DNA of 47,995 nucleotides, taken from contig CALVNS010000021.1 in assembly GCA_944349855.1 (NCBI GenBank), positions 1 through 47,995 of the forward strand, given 5' to 3'. This DNA is from an uncultured Eubacteriales bacterium (lineage in GTDB: Bacteria; Bacillota; Clostridia; Christensenellales; Aristaeellaceae). Shown here piece after piece: positions 17,332 through 24,888 of the stretch (position 1 is the first letter of the stretch; each line of letters begins with the position of its first letter). A model generated the notes under the pieces. The model searched no databases and had not been told where the DNA came from. It was given only the letters and a program-made list of their open reading frames with translations. The position numbers and the translations under genes are program-made.

Positions 17332-17868
17332 TCATTTTGTCTGGATTATTTTGATATCCTCGGCCTCCTGCTGCGTTTCATCCACGGCAATATCCAGAAT
17401 CTGCACGGCCTGCGCGTCTGAAAGCGCCCCGCCGCCGACCACAACCGTGACACTCCCAGGCTTGGCGGACACCAACGCGCTTTCAAACCCGCGCGCCTTG
17501 AGCAGCGTTTCCAAGCTCGTCTCCGTCTCCATGGCCTGCACCAGCGCGAGCTTTTGTGCCTGCGCCTGCGCGACGGTCTCCGCTCCGGCGCTCTCGTCGG
17601 CAATGATCTCCTCGAGCATGCTCAGCTCCTGTGCCCTTGCGCTCGCGCGTTCCTGCTGATAGGCAGAAAATGTGTCCTGCGCCTCAGGCGTGGGACTCGG
17701 CTGCGCCGTGGGCCGCTCGCCCTCAATGCGCACGACCGATACTTCGCCGCCGATCGGTTCCGTCGCCGTCTTGCGATAGTTGACATAGCCCGAAACCACC
17801 AGTAACCCCAGCAGCGTGAGCAGCATCGCGGTCTTTCCGTCGAGAAATCCCTTCTTCTTTTTTTCCAT
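17332..17868 (-). CDS. spoIIIAH: Stage III sporulation protein AH
   Basis: SpoIIIAH sits in the mother-cell membrane around the forespore and binds forespore SpoIIQ, forming the channel between the two cells. The 178-residue product has a short basic N-terminus (MEKKKKGFLDGKTAM), one membrane segment (LLTLLGLLVVSGYVNY) and an extracellular domain ending GSVTVVVGGGALSDAQAVQI, the ring-building fold region. The ATG at 17868 follows AAGGAGG at eight bases. It starts 13 bases after spoIIIAG and is the last gene of the operon. No SpoIIQ gene is in the window. Confidence 0.92.
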   Translation of the reverse strand: MEKKKKGFLDGKTAMLLTLLGLLVVSGYVNYRKTATEPIGGEVSVVRIEGERPTAQPSPTPEAQDTFSAYQQERASARAQELSMLEEIIADESAGAETVAQAQAQKLALVQAMETETSLETLLKARGFESALVSAKPGSVTVVVGGGALSDAQAVQILDIAVDETQQEAEDIKIIQTK

Positions 17869-17881
17869 GCGCCTTTCCTCC

Positions 17882-18274
17882 TTATTGGTTGACATCCCGT
17901 TGCAAGACCTCTACCGCCGAAGACGGCAACGAGAGCAGCGTCTGCACCGCGCGCGCAAGTTCCAGGCGCACCTGCAGATCGCCGGCCCCATCCGCCACGA
18001 CCACCACGCCGCTGGGCCGCTGGACGGCAGTTTGCACGCCGCCGAACGCCGCTACCGCCTGCGCCTCCTCTCCGGCCGTGTAGACGATCACGTCCACGCT
18101 GCCCGCTCCCTGTACTTTTGAGAGCACTGAAGCGAGCCGCGCCTCCAGACCATCCTGCGAAACGTCCTGTCGCACGCCGCCCATCATGGACAGCAGCAGT
18201 AGCGACAGCGCGCCCAGCCCAATTAACCACTCCACGCCACGAATGGCGCGCAGCCTTTCGAAGAGTTCCTTCAT
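17882..18274 (-). CDS. spoIIIAG: Stage III sporulation protein AG (short form)
   Basis: SpoIIIAG forms a large ring in the intermembrane space during engulfment. The 130-residue product has an N-terminal membrane segment (VEWLIGLGALSLLLLSM) and a ring-building-type domain with LASVLSKVQGAGSVDVIVYTA, then GVVVVADGAGDLQVRLELARAVQTLL, matching the family. It is much shorter than B. subtilis SpoIIIAG (about 230 residues), mainly because the region between membrane segment and ring domain is reduced. The ATG at 18274 follows GGGAGG and overlaps the end of spoIIIAF by four bases. Confidence 0.87.
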   Translation of the reverse strand: MKELFERLRAIRGVEWLIGLGALSLLLLSMMGGVRQDVSQDGLEARLASVLSKVQGAGSVDVIVYTAGEEAQAVAAFGGVQTAVQRPSGVVVVADGAGDLQVRLELARAVQTLLSLPSSAVEVLQRDVNQ

Positions 18275-18468
18275 GGCGCACCTCCCGGCGCCTGCGCAGC
18301 GACGCCCAGCAGCGCTGAAAGCTGCGAAACCATCATATGTAGCAATAGCAATCCGCATACCAGGCGTACATGTCCGCGCAGCCTTCCAGGGCCCAGCAGC
18401 AGCTGGCAGAGCGCGGACAGACAGCTGAGCGCGCACAACCGCACGATCAGCGCGATCAACTCATCCAT
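18271..18468 (-). CDS. spoIIIAF: SpoIIIAF-like protein reduced to its membrane segment
   Basis: Between spoIIIAE and spoIIIAG lies a 65-residue gene with an excellent site (AGGAGG, ATG at 18468). The product consists of two hydrophobic stretches (IVRLCALSCLSALCQLLL and VCGLLLLHMMVSQLSALLG) separated by GPGRLRGHVR, which matches the membrane part of SpoIIIAF (a P-x-x-x-x-R-K-Y-V-R-like turn followed by GLLLL). The soluble domain of about 140 residues found in B. subtilis SpoIIIAF is absent, and the frame ends cleanly with ATGA coupling to spoIIIAG. Assignment rests on position plus this pattern. Confidence 0.75.
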   Translation of the reverse strand: MDELIALIVRLCALSCLSALCQLLLGPGRLRGHVRLVCGLLLLHMMVSQLSALLGVAAQAPGGAP

Positions 18469-18479
18469 ATCTTTCCTCC

Positions 18480-19628
18480 TCATCTGAGCATGACGGTCAT
18501 GTTGCCCACGACGAGCACCTGCGCCACCAACAGAAAGAACATCGCGCCCACACAGAGCAGCGCGGAAAAGAGCGCCATGAGCACATCGGCCAGATCGCCC
18601 ACACAGGCGACCAATCGCTCGTCCGCGACCGGTTCGAGCAACGCAGCGCAGACCTTGAACACCAGCACCGAGGCCAGCGCCTGCGCCAGCGGCGTCAGCA
18701 GCACGCCCAACAGCACGAGCAACGCGAAGACACCCAGGGCATTTTTGACCAGCAGCGAACAGCCGACCAGGGTGTCGACTGTGTCGGCAAACATGCCGCC
18801 CACGACCGGTACAAAGTTGTCGATGGCATATTTGGCCGTTCGGATCGACACGCCGTCGACGGCGGCGCTGCTGACCCCCTGCACAACCATCACGCCGATG
18901 AAGACCGTAAAGCACACGCCCAGCGTCCAGTTTGCCGCGTCACGCAAAAGCGAGGCCAACCGTCCCAGATGAATGCGGTCGGACAGATGGCAGATTGCCG
19001 TCACCGCTCCCGCACACAGCAGCAGGCGCAGCGTCACATCCCGCACGATGGCCGTCATCGTCCCGGACGCCGCGAGCACCGCCGGCTGCAGGACAGCCGA
19101 GGATACGCTGCCGCCCACCGCCGCCAACAGCGAAAGCAGCATCGGAAAGATGACTTGCATTGCGTCCGACATCGCCCGAATCGCTTCGCCTATGGCCTCA
19201 GCCCGCGACGCCAGGTGCGCAATGACCGGAATCAGGACCAGCAGAAAACACGCATAGCGGCAGATGCCCGAAACGCTCTCCGATGAAAATGCTTCGCCCA
19301 TCTGCGCCGCCGCTGCACACAGCACCGCCGGAACCATGATCTGCAGCGCCAGGCCCACGAGCGAGCGCAGCGCACTCTGCAGCGCATGAACGATCCGATT
19401 GAGCAGCGCCTCTGCATCGAGCACAGCCGTCCCTTCAGCCAAACTTTGCACAAGCGCACGGGCGTCGGTCTCTCCTCCCAACATCGCCTGTGCAAGCGCG
19501 TCGAGTCCAGAAAAGTCCAGCCCATCCAGCACGCCCTGCATCTGATCGGTCCAGGTCTCTGCCTGTCCGAGGCACGGGCAGAAAAAAAACAGCGCCAGCG
19601 CCAGCGCGAAGGCGACCCGCCGCCTCAC
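18480..19628 (-). CDS. spoIIIAE: Stage III sporulation protein AE
   Basis: SpoIIIAE is a polytopic membrane component of the SpoIIIA complex. The frame begins with GTG at 19628, overlapping the end of spoIIIAD by four bases. The 382-residue protein starts with a signal-like hydrophobic segment (VAFALALALFFFCPCLGQA), then has about six further membrane helices, including VPAVLCAAAAQMGEAFSSE, VISVIFPMLLSLLA-like and the conserved YAIDNFVPVVGGMFADTVDT near residue 260. Length matches B. subtilis (399). Complete. Confidence 0.93.
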   Translation of the reverse strand: MRRRVAFALALALFFFCPCLGQAETWTDQMQGVLDGLDFSGLDALAQAMLGGETDARALVQSLAEGTAVLDAEALLNRIVHALQSALRSLVGLALQIMVPAVLCAAAAQMGEAFSSESVSGICRYACFLLVLIPVIAHLASRAEAIGEAIRAMSDAMQVIFPMLLSLLAAVGGSVSSAVLQPAVLAASGTMTAIVRDVTLRLLLCAGAVTAICHLSDRIHLGRLASLLRDAANWTLGVCFTVFIGVMVVQGVSSAAVDGVSIRTAKYAIDNFVPVVGGMFADTVDTLVGCSLLVKNALGVFALLVLLGVLLTPLAQALASVLVFKVCAALLEPVADERLVACVGDLADVLMALFSALLCVGAMFFLLVAQVLVVGNMTVMLR

Positions 19629-20011
19629 ACGAGCACCCCCGTCACCACATCCATCAGCGAAACGACGACGGGCGCCGCGATGGACAGCACCGCCACCTTG
19701 CCGCACAGTTCCACCTTGTCCGCAATGCCGCCGGCTCCGGCATCCCTGCAGGCCTGCGCGCCAAACTGTGCCAGATAGGCAATGCCGATCACGCGCAAGA
19801 GCGTGGATACGTAGGTCCCCTCCAGTCCGACGCGGCTGGAGAGACTTCGCATGGCCTCCAACACTTCCTGCACGCCTCCGAGCACGCCAAGCATCAACAC
19901 GGCGCCAGCCGCCAGCGACAACAGCGCCGCCATGTCCGGCTTTGCCTCGCGCAGCACCGCATACAGTACGGCGGCGCCGATGCCAAGGCCCACCCAACGT
20001 GCGATGTCCAC
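19625..20011 (-). CDS. spoIIIAD: Stage III sporulation protein AD
   Basis: A 128-residue membrane protein with four hydrophobic segments and the family stretch YVSTLLRVIGIAYLAQFGAQ, then CRDAGAGGIADKVELCGK, which is diagnostic for SpoIIIAD. The length equals that of known members. It sits 14 bases after spoIIIAC and is coupled to spoIIIAE. Its exact part in the SpoIIIA-SpoIIQ complex is not known; it is thought to be a membrane platform component. Confidence 0.94.
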   Translation of the reverse strand: MDIARWVGLGIGAAVLYAVLREAKPDMAALLSLAAGAVLMLGVLGGVQEVLEAMRSLSSRVGLEGTYVSTLLRVIGIAYLAQFGAQACRDAGAGGIADKVELCGKVAVLSIAAPVVVSLMDVVTGVLV

Positions 20012-20025
20012 TCAACCGCCTCCCG

Positions 20026-20223
20026 TCAATAGAGCTGAAAGATGCTCTTGACATTGTTCAGCAGCTGTGCAACGACATTGACGACCATCAGCAGCACGAC
20101 CACCAGCCCGGCGACGGAGGCCAGCATGGCCATGTCCTCCCGCCCCGTACGGCTCAGCACCTGCGCGATCACCGAGACGAGAATGCCGATTCCGGCGATC
20201 TGAAACAGCAGATCTACGTTCAT
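20026..20223 (-). CDS. spoIIIAC: Stage III sporulation protein AC
   Basis: A 65-residue protein with two membrane helices and the family features LLFQIAGIGILVSVIAQVL, RTGREDMAMLASVAGLVVVL and a C-terminal LFNNVKSIFQLY-like end (here LLNNVKSIFQLY). Length and order match SpoIIIAC. The ATG at 20223 is 19 bases after spoIIIAB with a GGAAAAGGGGGG-type site. Confidence 0.94.
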   Translation of the reverse strand: MNVDLLFQIAGIGILVSVIAQVLSRTGREDMAMLASVAGLVVVLLMVVNVVAQLLNNVKSIFQLY

Positions 20224-20242
20224 GCGCGTCCCCCCTTTTCCT

Positions 20243-20776
20243 TCACCATAGCAGCAATACCAGCGCCGCCCCCGCGGCCAGGCCAAGTGTGCGGCACAGA
20301 CGCACCTGTGCTGGCAACTGCGCATTTGCCTCGCGCTCGAGCCGTTCGGCCACAGCGGTCGCCCCCTCCAGCGCGCGGCGCTGTTGGTCCCTGCCCCCCT
20401 CGCCAATGAGCGCGAGCCAGGGGGAGAGTGCTTCCAGATCGCCCGCACGCAGCGCACGCAGCGGACCTGCGCGCTGTTCGCCCACGGCGGCAAGAAACGC
20501 CGCTTGAAAGCGAAGATCAGGCGATGTTTCCAAGATCTCTCCCGCGCGCACCATCGCCATGCCTACGGCCCGACGCGCGCCGTGCCCGCCATCGCCGAGC
20601 CCGCGCAGCAATGCAGGCAGCGGCATGGAGGCGAGCAGCATGGCATCCATCATCTGCGACAGGACGGCGCGCAGCGCCAGCAGCAAAGCGGCGCGCGTTC
20701 GAAGCGCCTGCGCCTGGCCCAAGCCGATGCCGGCGGCGCAGGCCCCGGCGAGCGAGAGCAGCAAGATTCGGATCAC
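20243..20776 (-). CDS. spoIIIAB: Stage III sporulation protein AB
   Basis: SpoIIIAB is a GspF-like membrane protein needed for SpoIIIA complex function. The 177-residue product has an N-terminal membrane helix (ILLLSLAGACAAGIGLG), a charged helical middle and a C-terminal membrane helix (GLAAGAALVLLLW), with the family LRAVLSQMMDAMLLASMPLP and ALSPWLALIGEGGRDQQRR. GTG at 20776 follows GGAGGGG. It lies 12 bases after spoIIIAA. Confidence 0.92.
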   Translation of the reverse strand: MIRILLLSLAGACAAGIGLGQAQALRTRAALLLALRAVLSQMMDAMLLASMPLPALLRGLGDGGHGARRAVGMAMVRAGEILETSPDLRFQAAFLAAVGEQRAGPLRALRAGDLEALSPWLALIGEGGRDQQRRALEGATAVAERLEREANAQLPAQVRLCRTLGLAAGAALVLLLW

Positions 20777-20788
20777 CGTATCCCCTCC

Positions 20789-21691
20789 TCACGCTTCATG
20801 GAGCGCTTCGCCCCGCGCATCATAGCGGGACGCAATGCGTCCACGCCTTTGAAGCAGCACATATCCGCTGAATGCGCCCGCATCCATGAGCCCGCGCAGT
20901 TCAGGCCGGCTGCGCAGCGCCGTCAGCCCGTCCGCATGCGCGCTGGCAAGCACTGCCACGCCGCATCGCATCGCGTCAAGCACTGCCTGTGCGTCTGCTG
21001 CGCGCCCCAGCTCATCCGTCACAATCCAGTCCGGGTTCATCGCACGCAGCAGCATCTGCATGGCCTGTGCCTTGGGGCATCCGTCCATTACATCGGTACG
21101 GCTGCCGACCGGCATCTGTGGAACGCCGTCGATGACGGCGCACAACTCCGATCGCTCGTCCGCAACGCACACATGCTGTCCGCGCTGCGAGAGCTGGCGG
21201 ATCGCATCGCGCAACACAGTCGTCTTGCCGCAGCCAGGCGGCGAGAGGATCAACGTGCTCCGCGGACGTCCCGACGCGTCAAAGAGCGCAGGCATCAGCC
21301 CGTCCGCCGCGCCCAGGATGGGACGAGCGATGCGGATGCACAGGGAACCGACCGTGTGCAGGCCGACGATGCGCCCCTCCTGTACACTTGCCCGGCCGCA
21401 CAGGCCGACCCGGTGCCCGCCGCGCACCGTGACAAACCCCTGGCAGATCTCCTCCTGACGCGCGTATGCGGAATGATCGCACAGCGCCGCGAGCGTGGAC
21501 TGCACCTCCGGCGCGCCGGGCCGCCAGTCGAGTTCGAACGCGCCCGATCGATCCGTCACAAATTCCACGCGCTGCCCTGCCCGCATCCGGATCTCCACCA
21601 CCGACTGCGCCTGCGCTTCGCTCAGCTCCTGTGCGCGCCGCCGGACGGATGCAGGCAGATAGCGCAGCAGGTCGTCCCGCCAATCGCTCAT
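20789..21691 (-). CDS. spoIIIAA: Stage III sporulation protein AA, secretion-type ATPase
   Basis: SpoIIIAA is a cytoplasmic ATPase related to type II/IV secretion motors, thought to energise the SpoIIIA channel. The 300-residue protein has EIRMRAGQRVEFV, GGHRVGLCGRA, the Walker A loop SPPGCGKTTVLRD (residues 150-160) and the Walker B-type IVTDELGR (about 223-230), plus VLASAHADG. Length is normal. It is the first gene of the eight-gene operon; the 54-base gap upstream contains a sequence like a sigma-E -10 box. Confidence 0.94.
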   Translation of the reverse strand: MSDWRDDLLRYLPASVRRRAQELSEAQAQSVVEIRMRAGQRVEFVTDRSGAFELDWRPGAPEVQSTLAALCDHSAYARQEEICQGFVTVRGGHRVGLCGRASVQEGRIVGLHTVGSLCIRIARPILGAADGLMPALFDASGRPRSTLILSPPGCGKTTVLRDAIRQLSQRGQHVCVADERSELCAVIDGVPQMPVGSRTDVMDGCPKAQAMQMLLRAMNPDWIVTDELGRAADAQAVLDAMRCGVAVLASAHADGLTALRSRPELRGLMDAGAFSGYVLLQRRGRIASRYDARGEALHEA

Positions 21692-21714
21692 GCGCGTTCC
21701 CCCTTTCGCCCTGC

Positions 21715-21722
21715 ATCGTATG
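21715..21722 (-). promoter_or_regulatory. Candidate sporulation (sigma-E-like) -10 element for spoIIIA
   Basis: The minus strand reads CATACGAT, close to the sigma-E -10 consensus (CATACAAT type), about 24 bases before the spoIIIAA start. The matching -35 is weak, so the element is a candidate only. In B. subtilis this operon is sigma-E dependent. Confidence 0.35.
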
Positions 21723-21745
21723 CAGCCCGTCCATGCTTCATGCCC

Positions 21746-22408
21746 CTATTCGAACAGCATCAGCCCCAACGCCGCGTATACGTTCCCATCCACGACGTCT
21801 TCCCTCCCCAAGTTTTCGCTTTCCCTGAATTGCAGCACCGCCTTGCTTGTCGCCGCTCCATAAATACCATCCGGTTCGCCGGCATACCATCCCAGCGCGC
21901 GCAGCCGCCGCTGAACGGCGCGCACATGCGAGCAGCGATCCCCTGGGTGCAGCGTGCGCAGGCCGTCGCCCAATTCGCCGTAAGGGCCGCCCTCGATGAT
22001 GACCGTCGCCCCGTTGCGCACGCGCGCATAGAGCGCCTCGGCATCCCGGTTGTACATGCGAATGCATCCGTGCGACGCAAGGGAGCCGATAGAACCTGGA
22101 CGGTTTGTGCCATGGATGCCGTATTCGCCCCACGGAACGTCCAGCCCCAGAAAGCATGTACCAAACCCTCCGTTCTCCGGGCGAAAGCGTCGGACGATGT
22201 GAAAGACGCCCAACGGCGACGGCGTCTCGGCCGTGCCCGCCGCGACGGGATAGCGGGCGACCTCTCTCCGGTCTTCATAGAGCGTGAGCGACATGCGCTG
22301 CACGTCCACGACGATCACCTGTTCCGGTGTGCGCGCGTGCGCACGCGCCGTGAACGCGAGAATGACCGCGCAGAGCAGCGCCGTGCAGAAAAGAATCCCT
22401 CGCCGCAT
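21746..22408 (-). CDS. Secreted L,D-transpeptidase (YkuD) with C-terminal peptidoglycan-binding domain
   Basis: L,D-transpeptidases cross-link or modify peptidoglycan outside the membrane through a catalytic Cys. The 220-residue product has a signal peptide (FCTALLCAVILAFTARAHA), a YkuD domain beginning VIVVDVQRMSLTLYED, with the catalytic set H99 and C115 in YGIHGTNRP and SLASHGCIRMYN, and a C-terminal PG_binding_1 domain (VRAVQRRLRALGWYAGEPDG, continuing to AVLQFR). The ATG at 22408 follows GGAGG. It precedes spoIIIA, so a role in spore cortex or coat-side wall is possible, though vegetative use is equally likely. Confidence 0.92.
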   Translation of the reverse strand: MRRGILFCTALLCAVILAFTARAHARTPEQVIVVDVQRMSLTLYEDRREVARYPVAAGTAETPSPLGVFHIVRRFRPENGGFGTCFLGLDVPWGEYGIHGTNRPGSIGSLASHGCIRMYNRDAEALYARVRNGATVIIEGGPYGELGDGLRTLHPGDRCSHVRAVQRRLRALGWYAGEPDGIYGAATSKAVLQFRESENLGREDVVDGNVYAALGLMLFE

Positions 22409-22454
22409 GAACGCACCCCTCCTGGCAAAGCGTATGCGCCCGAAGACGCAAAAT

Positions 22455-22492
22455 GCTCCGCCGCCGGCAGACAGCCGGCAGCGGAGCGTCGA
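22455..22492 (-). terminator. Probable terminator after the nuclease-helicase-MazG-membrane gene unit
   Basis: Arms GCTCCGC and GCCGGC pair with GCCGGC and GCGGAGC (22455-22488), one bulged base on each side, around a five-base loop. The minus strand continues ATTTTGCG and the plus strand GATTTTCTGTTTT. It separates the four-gene unit from the L,D-transpeptidase gene. Confidence 0.5.
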
Positions 22493-22509
22493 TTTTCTGT
22501 TTTGAGGAT

Positions 22510-22740
22510 TCAGCGTCTGCGCCCTGCGCGAAGGGCCAGCTTGACGCACGCGCACGCGCACACGACGAGCAGCGTCACCACGGCGCTGGGTACAAGGCGC
22601 GCATACCATGGCGCGGATTGCGCGGCGTACAGGCCGGGATGCGCACGGTACGCCCAGTACAGGTATGCGCCGCGGCCGATCAGGGCCCCCACGAACGCCC
22701 CCATGACGGCGTTCAGCGCCCTGTTCAGCCCTGCGCGCAC
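22510..22740 (-). CDS. Small two-helix membrane protein, unknown function
   Basis: A 76-residue frame starting with GTG at 22740 behind GAGGGGG and overlapping the MazG-like gene by 16 bases. The product has two likely membrane segments (about residues 9-28, and LVPSAVVTLLVVCACACVKLAL) and a basic C-terminus (RAGRRR). I do not recognise the family. Position as the last gene of the four-gene unit makes an association with the nuclease, helicase and pyrophosphohydrolase plausible; a membrane effector is one possible reading. The overlap and good ribosome site support it being a real gene. Confidence 0.6.
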   Translation of the reverse strand: MRAGLNRALNAVMGAFVGALIGRGAYLYWAYRAHPGLYAAQSAPWYARLVPSAVVTLLVVCACACVKLALRAGRRR

Positions 22741-23117
22741 GGCTGCGCCCCCTCTTCATGCATGCCCTCAAGCATGCGCGCATGCTCTGTATCCCAGTCG
22801 CGCTTCATGTTGTGCGCGTGCTTTTTCAGGAACGCCTCGCTGAACTCTTCGGGTTGGATGCCATAGCAGAGCAGCACCGCGCCGAAGTACATCAGCACGT
22901 CTACCATCTCCTCCGTAAAATGCGCGCGCACGCCAGGATCGTCCATGATCGCCTCGTCGCCCATCTTCTTGATGATGTCGATGACCTCGCCGCACTCGCT
23001 CAGCATCCACAGCAGGTGATCGCCTCCCTTCTGCGGATAGACGCCGCCCCACTTTTCCCGGTACTTGTCCTGCAGCTCCGCCTGCGTGCGCAGAAGATCC
23101 TTCATTCCGATGTCCAT
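22725..23117 (-). CDS. MazG-like nucleotide pyrophosphohydrolase
   Basis: All-alpha NTP pyrophosphohydrolases of the MazG family hydrolyse (d)NTPs or modified nucleotides to monophosphate and diphosphate using an Mg-binding acidic set. The 130-residue product has LLWMLSECGEVIDIIKK (E41, E44, D47) and TEEMVDVLMYFGAVLL (E70, D73), the expected EExxE/ExxD pattern, in a single-domain helical protein. The ATG at 23117 is preceded by AAGGAGA. It starts 19 bases after the SNF2 gene and overlaps the membrane-protein gene. Substrate is unknown. Confidence 0.85.
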   Translation of the reverse strand: MDIGMKDLLRTQAELQDKYREKWGGVYPQKGGDHLLWMLSECGEVIDIIKKMGDEAIMDDPGVRAHFTEEMVDVLMYFGAVLLCYGIQPEEFSEAFLKKHAHNMKRDWDTEHARMLEGMHEEGAQPCAQG

Positions 23118-23136
23118 GTCGCTCTCTCCTTTTATT

Positions 23137-24888
23137 TTATGCATTCGCCGCCTCGCGCGAGAGGCGTGCGACCAGTCGCTCCATGTGTTCCCGCGCCTGC
23201 GCGCCGGCCAGGGCCTCGCGCTGCCGGTCGGGCATGCCGTCGCCCATGAGCGCGACGAACTGGCTGACCTTCAGGCCCAGCGCCTCCTGCATGTCCTGAT
23301 CCGACCCGCGCGGCGAGACGAGGTAGTAGCACAGCAGCGAATCCCGCTGGCCGATGCGGTGCGCCCGGTCCTCCGCCTGGCTGTGCACGGCCGGCGACCA
23401 GTCCAACTCGCCGAACACGACGCACGTGGCCCGCTGCAGGTTCAGCCCTGCGGCCGCGCGCAGCGACACGCAGCACAGGTCCGTTTGTCCGCCCATGAAG
23501 GCCCCGGCAGCCGCATCCTTTTGCGTCTGCGTCTCGCGGCCCGTGATGAAGACCGGCTTGAAGGCGCGCAGCTCTTTTTTATAGCAGTCCATCACCTGAT
23601 GGTGGTGCGCAAACAGCAGCACGCGCTCGCCGCCCTCCAGCAGCGCGCGCACGAACGCACAGACGAACGGCGCCTTGGCCAGTCCCGTGGCCTGGCGCTC
23701 GCCCTGGCAGACCTGCTCTTCCAGCAGCGCGCGCTCGGACGCACCCAATTCCGCATCGTTGAGCCGCTTGGCCTTTTCCCACACCGCGCGCATGAGGCTC
23801 CTATAGAGCGCATCGTCCGCGTCGATCTCCTGCACCAGCCGCCGCTTGGGCGGCAACTCGGCGAGCACCTGGTCCTTCGTTCGGCGCAGCATCATTCCCT
23901 CACGGCGCAGATGCTCGCCCAGCAGGTCCGGCTTGGCGACCAGCGCGCTGCCATAGCCGTAGCACCATTCACGCGAGAAGCTCTCCCAGTCGCCCAGGAA
24001 GTGATAGTCCAGGATGTTGACGACGTTCCAAATCTCCCCGCCCTTGTTGTAGATGGGCGTGCCGGACAGGCCGACGACGTGCTCGCAGCTCTCGGCGAGC
24101 AGGCTTGCGGCGGAGTACTTTTCCGTCCCCGCGCGGCGCAGCTCCTGAATCTCATCGAAGATGACGGTCTGCATGCACAGCTTGGGCAACACGTCCTTCC
24201 ATCCGCGCAGGAGCAAATAGTGCACGATATAGACGTCCGCGACGGGGAGTTCATAGGGCGTCAGGCCCCGCAGGACGTGCACGCGCACGCCGCCCGGCAG
24301 GCGCAGAAAGCGCTCGATCTCCCGCTCCCAGTTGCGCACCAAATGCGGGGGCACGACGAGCATGGCCGGCAACAGGCGCGTGGTCGCCAGCAGCGCGATC
24401 GCCTGAACGGTCTTGCCCAGGCCCATCTCGTCGGCCAGCAGCGCACGCGGGTTGGCCAGAAGCCACGCCAAGCCCTCCTTTTGAAACGGGCGCAATTCGC
24501 CCTCAAAGTATGCCTGCGGCGGCGTGGCCGTCTGCGGCATGTGCTGGGCGCGCAGCCGGGCCTGTGCGTATGCCCGCGCCTGCCCCAACGCCTCGTCCCA
24601 GCGCGCGACGTCGCGCTCGACCACCCGCAACGGGTAGCGCATCATCAGCCAGTTGAGCTCTCCGACGATGCGCCGATGCGCCGTGAAGCGCGCCTCGCCG
24701 CGGCCGTGGCCGTGGCAGCCTGGGAAGAGCCGCTTGGCCAGCTCCGTGACGCAGGGCTCCCCCTTGATCGTCCAGCAGCGGCTGCGCCGGTTGTAGCTGA
24801 GCGTGCCATAGTAATGCGCCGCCTCACCCACCGAGTGCAGATAGGCCGGCAGCGCTTCCGTATTCAGCGCATCGAATGTGTCCCTCAT
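23137..24888 (-). CDS. SNF2-family helicase/ATPase
   Basis: A 583-residue SNF2-type DNA translocase. An N-terminal region of about 125 residues (no motif I recognise) precedes the ATPase: ELRPFQKEGLAWLLANP, Walker A DEMGLGKT (153-160), VVPPHLVRNWEREI, motif II DEIQ (245-248, in place of DEAH or DEGH), SGTPIYNKGGEIWN (about 275), then helicase C with LLFAHHHQVMDCY, SLRAAAGLNLQ and motif VI SQAEDRAHRIGQRD. The ATG at 24888 overlaps the stop of the nuclease gene (ATGA), so the two are coupled. Such helicases serve repair, phage replication and phage defence; the neighbours favour one of the latter two. Confidence 0.92.
   Translation of the reverse strand: MRDTFDALNTEALPAYLHSVGEAAHYYGTLSYNRRSRCWTIKGEPCVTELAKRLFPGCHGHGRGEARFTAHRRIVGELNWLMMRYPLRVVERDVARWDEALGQARAYAQARLRAQHMPQTATPPQAYFEGELRPFQKEGLAWLLANPRALLADEMGLGKTVQAIALLATTRLLPAMLVVPPHLVRNWEREIERFLRLPGGVRVHVLRGLTPYELPVADVYIVHYLLLRGWKDVLPKLCMQTVIFDEIQELRRAGTEKYSAASLLAESCEHVVGLSGTPIYNKGGEIWNVVNILDYHFLGDWESFSREWCYGYGSALVAKPDLLGEHLRREGMMLRRTKDQVLAELPPKRRLVQEIDADDALYRSLMRAVWEKAKRLNDAELGASERALLEEQVCQGERQATGLAKAPFVCAFVRALLEGGERVLLFAHHHQVMDCYKKELRAFKPVFITGRETQTQKDAAAGAFMGGQTDLCCVSLRAAAGLNLQRATCVVFGELDWSPAVHSQAEDRAHRIGQRDSLLCYYLVSPRGSDQDMQEALGLKVSQFVALMGDGMPDRQREALAGAQAREHMERLVARLSREAANA

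Noticed and set aside
20384-22843. A very long plus-strand open frame opposite spoIIIAA-AB and the L,D-transpeptidase gene
   Set aside because: It is Arg/His/Ala-rich with no domain, lies opposite well-identified genes, and is the usual shadow of high-G+C coding DNA.
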